The position numbers and the translations under genes are program-made. Positions 5,457 to 9,389 of a stretch of 9,389 nucleotides of DNA are shown piece after piece. Under the pieces are notes generated by a model. The model ran no database searches and was not told the DNA's origin. It saw only the letters and a program-made list of their open reading frames with translations. The stretch comes from an uncultured Clostridia bacterium. Its GTDB lineage: Bacteria; Bacillota; Clostridia; Lachnospirales; Anaerotignaceae. Within the stretch, counting starts at the first letter, position 1; every line of letters starts with the position of its first letter. The stretch is taken from positions 1-9,389 of the forward strand of contig CALFPN010000158.1 of NCBI GenBank assembly GCA_937919015.1. The letters are read 5' to 3'.

Positions 5457-5888
5457 ATGTTTACAAAACCGAAAAACGGCTGGACAGATATCCTTTTGGG
5501 AGATTTTGAAGGTCTGGGCAGTTATATTCAGGATGTTCCCGTGGAAGTGATGGAAGCATCCATTGCCGCATTGAAAAAAGACATCCCTCTCAAACTGCAT
5601 TTCGATGAGGAAGGCTCTGCATTTACGTTAACTGCCGATACAGATACAAAAATTGTTGCCCAAGGGTATTATGGCCCTGAAACTTACGAAGTGAAACGAA
5701 CAAAAATGGAAATCATCAGAGAAATCTGCGAAGATATGGAGGAATATTTTACCGAATGGGTGGAATTTTCCGAAGAATATGCCTATTTTGAGGACGATGA
5801 GGCAGAACAGAAACAGGCTTTCTTTGAAGAAAGAGAAATTGTTCTGAAAGCACTGCTGGAAGAATTGAAAATAGAACTGTCTAAATAA
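5457..5888 (+). CDS. Uncharacterised acidic protein, 143 residues
   Basis: I do not recognise this family. ATG 5457 follows the transporter stop by 4 bp with AAAGGA (5442-5447) 9 nt upstream; the longer frame from 5424 would overlap the transporter and has no site. The protein has no signal peptide or membrane segment and appears cytosolic. The N-terminal half (NGWTDILLGDFEGLGSYIQD, then alternating strands around FTLTADTDTKIVAQGYYGPETY) looks mixed alpha/beta. The C-terminal 60 residues are strongly acidic and helical (CEDMEEYFTEWVEFSEEYAY, then a Glu/Lys-rich helix to the end). It lies in the putative rlbA-recF operon, so it is probably co-expressed with the transporter. No functional link to replication can be claimed. 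Confidence 0.8.
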   Translation: MFTKPKNGWTDILLGDFEGLGSYIQDVPVEVMEASIAALKKDIPLKLHFDEEGSAFTLTADTDTKIVAQGYYGPETYEVKRTKMEIIREICEDMEEYFTEWVEFSEEYAYFEDDEAEQKQAFFEEREIVLKALLEELKIELSK

Positions 5889-5923
5889 GTTCACATAACA
5901 TCTATCAAAGAGGAGGACTCCAT

Positions 5924-6619
5924 ATGGATGAAAGGAAAAAACTTTTCGTGAAACTGCTGATTGGCATTCCTGCTCTTATTATTCTTGTGTTCCTTTGCTG
6001 GCCAAGGGAAAGCGGCGATACAGAGGCTGCCATGAAGAGAAATATCGTTCGTGAAAGACTGACACTATTTTCTTCTGTTGAAATACAGCATGTGCAGGAT
6101 TTTGTTTTGGAGGATGCAGGAGAAACCATGCGTGGTGTCGTTTTTTCTGATACTTCCGACCCCTGGCCGTGGTACTATCTGTACTGGTATCAGCTTCAGG
6201 AGGATGGTTCGTTTCAATTATACTGGGGCGATGATGGAACCTCTGTAGGGAAAATGTGTGATGGGGTTTATTCTGCTGGTCGTTTGCGCCTTCATGGTGT
6301 GGAGCATGATTATGATATGTATTATGTAAATGATCCGAAGGTCAGTGAATTTATCATTCGTTTTGATTATTCTCTGGATGAAGAAGGGGAAGAAAGACAA
6401 GTGGAGTACGGCTCTGTGAAAGTAGACAGTGTGCCGGAACTGATCTGTATTCCAGACTACTATATGCATGACTTTGCTCCGGAAGTACTGAAGGGTGAAG
6501 ATGTATCCAGATCCTGTGGATTCAGTATTTCAGCCTTTGATGAAGATGGGAACCTTCTTTCCGGTTCTGCAGTGGAAAATAAAGATTTACATAAAATTTA
6601 TAAGATTGAAAAATATTAA
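5924..6619 (+). CDS. Uncharacterised membrane-anchored protein, 231 residues
   Basis: I do not recognise this family. AGGAGG (5911-5916) precedes ATG 5924 with 7 nt spacing. A basic start MDERKKLFVK is followed by one hydrophobic helix (residues 8-26), then a long soluble part. The likely topology is a single N-terminal anchor with the rest outside the membrane. Cys25 at the helix end is preceded by VFL, which lacks the small residue a lipobox needs, so a lipoprotein is unlikely. The soluble part has an unusual aromatic cluster (DPWPWYYLYWYQ, about 79-90) and many Asp/Tyr-rich strand-like segments (GVEHDYDMYYVNDPKV, IPDYYMHDFAPEVL), suggesting a beta-rich domain. It may be associated with the EamA permease two genes upstream, but only position supports that. 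Confidence 0.8.
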   Translation: MDERKKLFVKLLIGIPALIILVFLCWPRESGDTEAAMKRNIVRERLTLFSSVEIQHVQDFVLEDAGETMRGVVFSDTSDPWPWYYLYWYQLQEDGSFQLYWGDDGTSVGKMCDGVYSAGRLRLHGVEHDYDMYYVNDPKVSEFIIRFDYSLDEEGEERQVEYGSVKVDSVPELICIPDYYMHDFAPEVLKGEDVSRSCGFSISAFDEDGNLLSGSAVENKDLHKIYKIEKY

Positions 6620-6649
6620 TTCATATTCATGAATTGTAGGTGAATAAAT

Positions 6650-7744
6650 ATGCATATCGCAGAGGTTTCCCTCCAGAATTTCAGAAACCTTGCACAACTG
6701 AAAATCGAACCATCCGAGGGGATCAATGTGATCTACGGCAGCAACGCCCAGGGAAAGACAAATTTTCTGGAATCCCTGTATTTCTGCGCCATGGGGCGTT
6801 CCCTGCGGGGCAAAAGCGACCAGCAGCTCATCCGTTTTGAAGCGGAGGAAAGCCATATTCGCATGATGGTGCAGCGAAAAAATCTTTATGACCGCATTGA
6901 TGTGCACCTGAAAAAGGAGGAAAAGAAGGGGATCGCCGTCAATGGTCTGCCTGTCAGAAAAATGGGCGATCTTTTTGGCACCCTCTATGCTGTGATTTTT
7001 TCCCCGGAAGATTTGTCTCTGGTGAAAGACGGCCCGGCGGAACGGCGCAGATTTCTGGATATGGAGCTTTGCCAGCTGAGCAAGGTTTATTATTATGATC
7101 TGCAGCAATATTACCGCATTTTGAAGCAGCGAAACAATCTGTTGAAGGAGATACAGAAAAATCCCCAATTGCAGGAGACCCTTTTCGTCTGGGATGACCA
7201 GATGGCATCCTACGGCGAGCGCATCATCGCCGCCAGAAAACGATTTTTGATTCGTCTGGATGAAATTGCGTCGGAAAAACTTTCTCAGCTGACAGGGGGC
7301 AAAGACCATCTGCAGACCATTTATAAACCCAACTGCGAAGCAGGCCAGCTGGCGGAAAAACTGCGGAAAAATATCGACCGTGATATTACTTTCGGTTCTA
7401 CCCAGAGCGGCCCTCACAAGGATGATATTCTTTTTTCCATTGATGGCAGGGAAGTGAAGGTTTATGGCTCTCAGGGACAGCAGAGAACGACGGCTCTGGC
7501 AGCAAGGCTGGCGGAGATCGACCTGATCCGCGAGGAAACGGGGGAAGATCCTGTTCTTCTTCTGGATGATGTGTTTTCAGAGCTGGATGAAAGCAGACAG
7601 AGATACCTCTTGCAGTCCATCGAAGGTCTGCAGGCTTTTGTGACCTGCACGGGCATCGAGGATTCCGTGAAAAAATATATCAGTAAGGATAATTTGTTTT
7701 ATGTGGAAAACGGGGTCATTACCCCGCAGAAAAATATGCCTTGA
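6650..7744 (+). CDS. recF: DNA replication and repair protein RecF
   Basis: RecF is an SMC-like ATPase that, with RecO and RecR, helps load RecA onto single-stranded gaps at stalled forks. The product has 364 residues, normal for the family. It contains the N-terminal strand HIAEVSLQNFRNL, Walker A GSNAQGKTN (30-38), the family segment FSPEDLSLVKDGPAERRRFLD (117-137), a central helical arm (about 140-215), signature YGSQGQQRT (272-280) and Walker B VLLLDDVFSELDE (302-314). The ATG at 6650 has only a modest site, AGGTGA (6638-6643), suggesting lower translation than its neighbours. The gap to the preceding gene is 30 bp and contains a small perfect inverted repeat (6618-6624/6629-6635). Transcription ends at the terminator starting at 7747. 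The remB-like gene often found next is not present before gyrB. Confidence 0.97.
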   Translation: MHIAEVSLQNFRNLAQLKIEPSEGINVIYGSNAQGKTNFLESLYFCAMGRSLRGKSDQQLIRFEAEESHIRMMVQRKNLYDRIDVHLKKEEKKGIAVNGLPVRKMGDLFGTLYAVIFSPEDLSLVKDGPAERRRFLDMELCQLSKVYYYDLQQYYRILKQRNNLLKEIQKNPQLQETLFVWDDQMASYGERIIAARKRFLIRLDEIASEKLSQLTGGKDHLQTIYKPNCEAGQLAEKLRKNIDRDITFGSTQSGPHKDDILFSIDGREVKVYGSQGQQRTTALAARLAEIDLIREETGEDPVLLLDDVFSELDESRQRYLLQSIEGLQAFVTCTGIEDSVKKYISKDNLFYVENGVITPQKNMP

Positions 7745-7746
7745 TC

Positions 7747-7780
7747 AGACACTACATGTTGTGGTGTCTTTTTCTTTTGT
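7747..7780 (+). terminator. Rho-independent terminator after recF
   Basis: AGACACTACA (7747-7756) pairs with TGTGGTGTCT (7760-7769) with one T-G pair and a 3-nt loop, followed by TTTTCTTTTG and further T's. It starts 2 bp after the recF stop and separates the rlbA-recF operon from gyrB. Confidence 0.9.
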
Positions 7781-7824
7781 TTTGGTAAATTTCTTAAATA
7801 ATAAGGAAAGAATTCTGAAAAAAT

Positions 7825-7833
7825 TGTGGATAA
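7825..7833 (-). promoter_or_regulatory. Perfect DnaA box upstream of the gyrB promoter
   Basis: TGTGGATAA is an exact DnaA box on the - strand, about 5 kb right of oriC and ending 16 bp upstream of the gyrB -35 hexamer. The placement would allow DnaA to influence gyrB transcription. No second close match is seen nearby. Confidence 0.65.
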
Positions 7834-7847
7834 AGATAGGCGCAAAA

Positions 7848-7878
7848 CGTTGAAAAATCAACGAAAAAATGCTATAAT
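7848..7878 (+). promoter_or_regulatory. gyrB promoter with palindrome over the -35
   Basis: TTGAAA (7850-7855) and TATAAT (7873-7878) are spaced by 17 bp, a near-consensus housekeeping promoter. Transcription should start near 7885, leaving about 190 nt of leader. A perfect inverted repeat CGTTGA (7848-7853) / TCAACG (7858-7863) covers the -35, an arrangement often seen in operators. Confidence 0.8.
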
Positions 7879-7925
7879 AAAGGCAAATTTTATTGTATCG
7901 TTTTTTGCACTTGGGAAAGACCAAT

Positions 7926-8003
7926 GCAGTGTGTCTTAAGAATTCATTTTTTGTAAGATTTTTTCTTAAGACACACTGCGAGGCTGTCCGGAAAGGACGC
8001 CTC
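7926..8003 (+). promoter_or_regulatory. gyrB leader with two hairpins
   Basis: Hairpin 1 has 17-nt perfect arms, 7926-7942 and 7963-7979 (GCAGTGTGTCTTAAGAA and its complement), around a T-rich 20-nt loop. Hairpin 2 begins at the very next base: 7980-7984 plus 7986-7989 pair with 7995-8003 (GAGGC-GTCC with GGACGCCTC, one bulged T). A T run follows at 8016-8022, 12 nt after hairpin 2. Hairpin 1 has no immediate T tract, so it is not a simple terminator. The whole may be a post-transcriptional control leader. The rest of the 7745-8074 gap holds only the terminator, DnaA box and promoter listed separately. Confidence 0.6.
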
Positions 8004-8074
8004 TGAATGTGGCCTTCTTTTTTGTTGTAAAAGACAGAAAATCCATGAAAAACCGAAAGAAAGAGAGGGATTTG

Positions 8075-9389
8075 ATGTCATCCGAATATAATGCAAATCA
8101 AATTCAGGTCTTGGAAGGGCTGGAAGCAGTTCGGAAGCGTCCCGGTATGTATATTGGCTCCACCAGCTCCAAGGGTCTGCATCATTTGGTTTATGAAATC
8201 GTAGATAACTCCGTGGATGAAGCTTTGGCCGGCTTTTGTAATGAAATCACGGTGAAAATTCATCCCGACAATTCCATTTCCGTTATGGATAACGGTCGCG
8301 GCATCCCCGTCGATATCAATGAACAGAAGGGCATGTCTGCCCTGCAGATGGTATTTACCATCCTCCATGCCGGCGGTAAATTCGGCGGCGGCGGATATAA
8401 GGTATCCGGCGGTCTTCACGGTGTAGGTGCATCTGTAGTAAATGCACTGTCTGAGTGGCTGGAGGTTGAGATTTACAAAGAGGGAAAAATCTACAAGCAG
8501 CGCTATGAGAGAGGAAAAACCATGTATCCGCTGCGGGTGGAGGGGGAATGCAGTCCGGAAAAACACGGCACCCGTGTTCATTTCCTTCCGGATAAAAAGA
8601 TCTTTGAGGATACCATTTATGATTATGAGACTTTAAAAATCCGTCTCCGTGAAACGGCATTTTTAACCAGAGGTCTTAAGATTACTCTTCGCGATGTCCG
8701 GGAAGTGAAGCATGAAAAGACCTTCCATTATGAGGGAGGCATTAAGGAATTTGTTACTTACTTAAACCGCAGCAGCCAGAAGCTGTATGATCCTGTAATT
8801 TACTGCGAGGGAACCAGAGAAGGCGTTTACGTTGAAGTTGCCATGCAGCATAACGATTCCTATACGGAAAATGTTTACAGCTTTGTAAATAATATTAATA
8901 CACCGGAGGGCGGTACTCACCTGGTGGGCTTTAAGAGTGCCCTGACCAAGACCTTTAACGATTATGCCAAGAAGAATAAGCTGTTGAAGGAGAGCGAGCC
9001 GGCCTTAAGCGGCGAGGATATCCGTGAGGGAATTACCTCCATTATCAGTGTAAAGATTGGTGAGCCGCAGTTTGAGGGCCAGACAAAACAGAAGCTTGGA
9101 AACAGCGAAGCCAGAACCGCGGTTGATATGATCGTCAGCGAGCAGCTGACCTATTTCCTGGAGCAGAATCCGGCGGTAGCCAAGGTGATTTGTGAGAAAT
9201 CTATTCTGGCAAAGCGTGCAAGGGACGCAGCAAGAAAAGCAAGAGAGATGACAAGAAGAAAATCTGCTCTGGATGGCATGGCACTTCCGGGCAAGCTTGC
9301 TGACTGCTCCGATAAGAATCCGGAAAATTGTGAGATTTACATCGTAGAGGGAGATTCCGCGGGCGGTTCTGCAAAAGAGGCGAGAAATA
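8075..9389 (+). CDS. gyrB: DNA gyrase subunit B (3' end outside window)
   Basis: GyrB is the ATPase subunit of the topoisomerase that introduces negative supercoils. ATG 8075 is preferred, with GAGAGGGA (8063-8070) upstream; an in-frame ATG at 8045 has no good site. The window contains 438 codons of about 640. Visible motifs are QVLEGLEAVRKRPGMYIGS (10-29), the GHKL ATP site with EIVDNSVDEA (41-50, catalytic Glu41 and Asn45), DNGRGIP (72-78) and the ATP lid GGLHGVGASVVNALS (112-126). The transducer region has PQFEGQTKQKLGN, and the Toprim start EGDSAGGSAKEAR (425-437) has the metal-binding Glu425. The protein is intact as far as it goes. Glutamate codons are all GAA up to residue 126 and mostly GAG afterwards, a shift noted in the findings. 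Confidence 0.98.
   Translation, partial: MSSEYNANQIQVLEGLEAVRKRPGMYIGSTSSKGLHHLVYEIVDNSVDEALAGFCNEITVKIHPDNSISVMDNGRGIPVDINEQKGMSALQMVFTILHAGGKFGGGGYKVSGGLHGVGASVVNALSEWLEVEIYKEGKIYKQRYERGKTMYPLRVEGECSPEKHGTRVHFLPDKKIFEDTIYDYETLKIRLRETAFLTRGLKITLRDVREVKHEKTFHYEGGIKEFVTYLNRSSQKLYDPVIYCEGTREGVYVEVAMQHNDSYTENVYSFVNNINTPEGGTHLVGFKSALTKTFNDYAKKNKLLKESEPALSGEDIREGITSIISVKIGEPQFEGQTKQKLGNSEARTAVDMIVSEQLTYFLEQNPAVAKVICEKSILAKRARDAARKAREMTRRKSALDGMALPGKLADCSDKNPENCEIYIVEGDSAGGSAKEARN

Noticed and set aside
6618..6635. Perfect 7-bp inverted repeat between the membrane protein gene and recF
   Set aside because: Short, purely AT-rich and without a T tract; it is not distinguishable from chance as an operator or terminator.
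6587..7417. 276-codon open frame on the - strand opposite recF
   Set aside because: It is antisense to clear RecF motifs and has no supporting start site or family features.
7924..7956. Ten-codon leader peptide (MQCVLRIHFL) in the gyrB leader
   Set aside because: There is no convincing ribosome binding site and no run of regulatory codons; it lies on the 5' arm of the hairpin and is probably chance.

Overview
The window is a Clostridia-type (Bacillota) chromosomal origin region. From about 1456 to the right end the order is dnaA, oriC, dnaN, rlbA (S4 protein), an EamA-family transporter, two unrecognised genes, recF and the 5' part of gyrB, all on the + strand. The strong AGGAGG-type ribosome binding sites, the protein sequences and the dnaA/dnaN/rlbA/recF/gyrB order fit a low-to-mid GC Clostridia member. 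Lachnospiraceae-like is my best guess, and no genus can be named from the sequence alone.

The left 1.45 kb does not belong to a normal origin region. Positions 1-370 hold a possible gene tail, an intrinsic terminator, and promoter and operator elements. The ORF that follows (371-1351) starts as a sugar-phosphate isomerase/epimerase-like protein for about 56 residues. It then continues, in frame, as ketol-acid reductoisomerase (IlvC) without its NADPH-binding Rossmann start. Next comes a normal ilvC-ilvD junction, but after about 30 residues of dihydroxy-acid dehydratase (IlvD) the frame runs into DnaA. DnaA has therefore lost its whole domain I and the start of its linker. Codon use changes with the segments. 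The left end is thus a mosaic of three loci with two in-frame joints. An assembly or amplification chimera is the simplest explanation, but a real rearrangement at the origin cannot be excluded from sequence alone.

The 415 bp between dnaA and dnaN contain a palindromic multi-hairpin repeat (copy A), then a cluster of DnaA boxes, and next to dnaN a box, GC-rich spacer and DnaA-trio arrangement typical of a bacterial basal unwinding element. The dnaN-rlbA gap (256 bp) is filled by a second copy of the hairpin repeat (copy B) in the opposite orientation. The stems differ in sequence between copies but stay paired.

rlbA, the transporter, the two unknown genes and recF are closely spaced and probably co-transcribed, ending at a strong terminator after recF. 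gyrB has its own promoter, with a perfect DnaA box upstream, a palindrome over the -35 and a leader of about 190 nt containing a 17-bp perfect hairpin. The replication genes cooperate in the usual way: DnaA opens oriC, DnaN is the sliding clamp, RecF loads RecA at gaps, and GyrB supplies the ATPase of gyrase.
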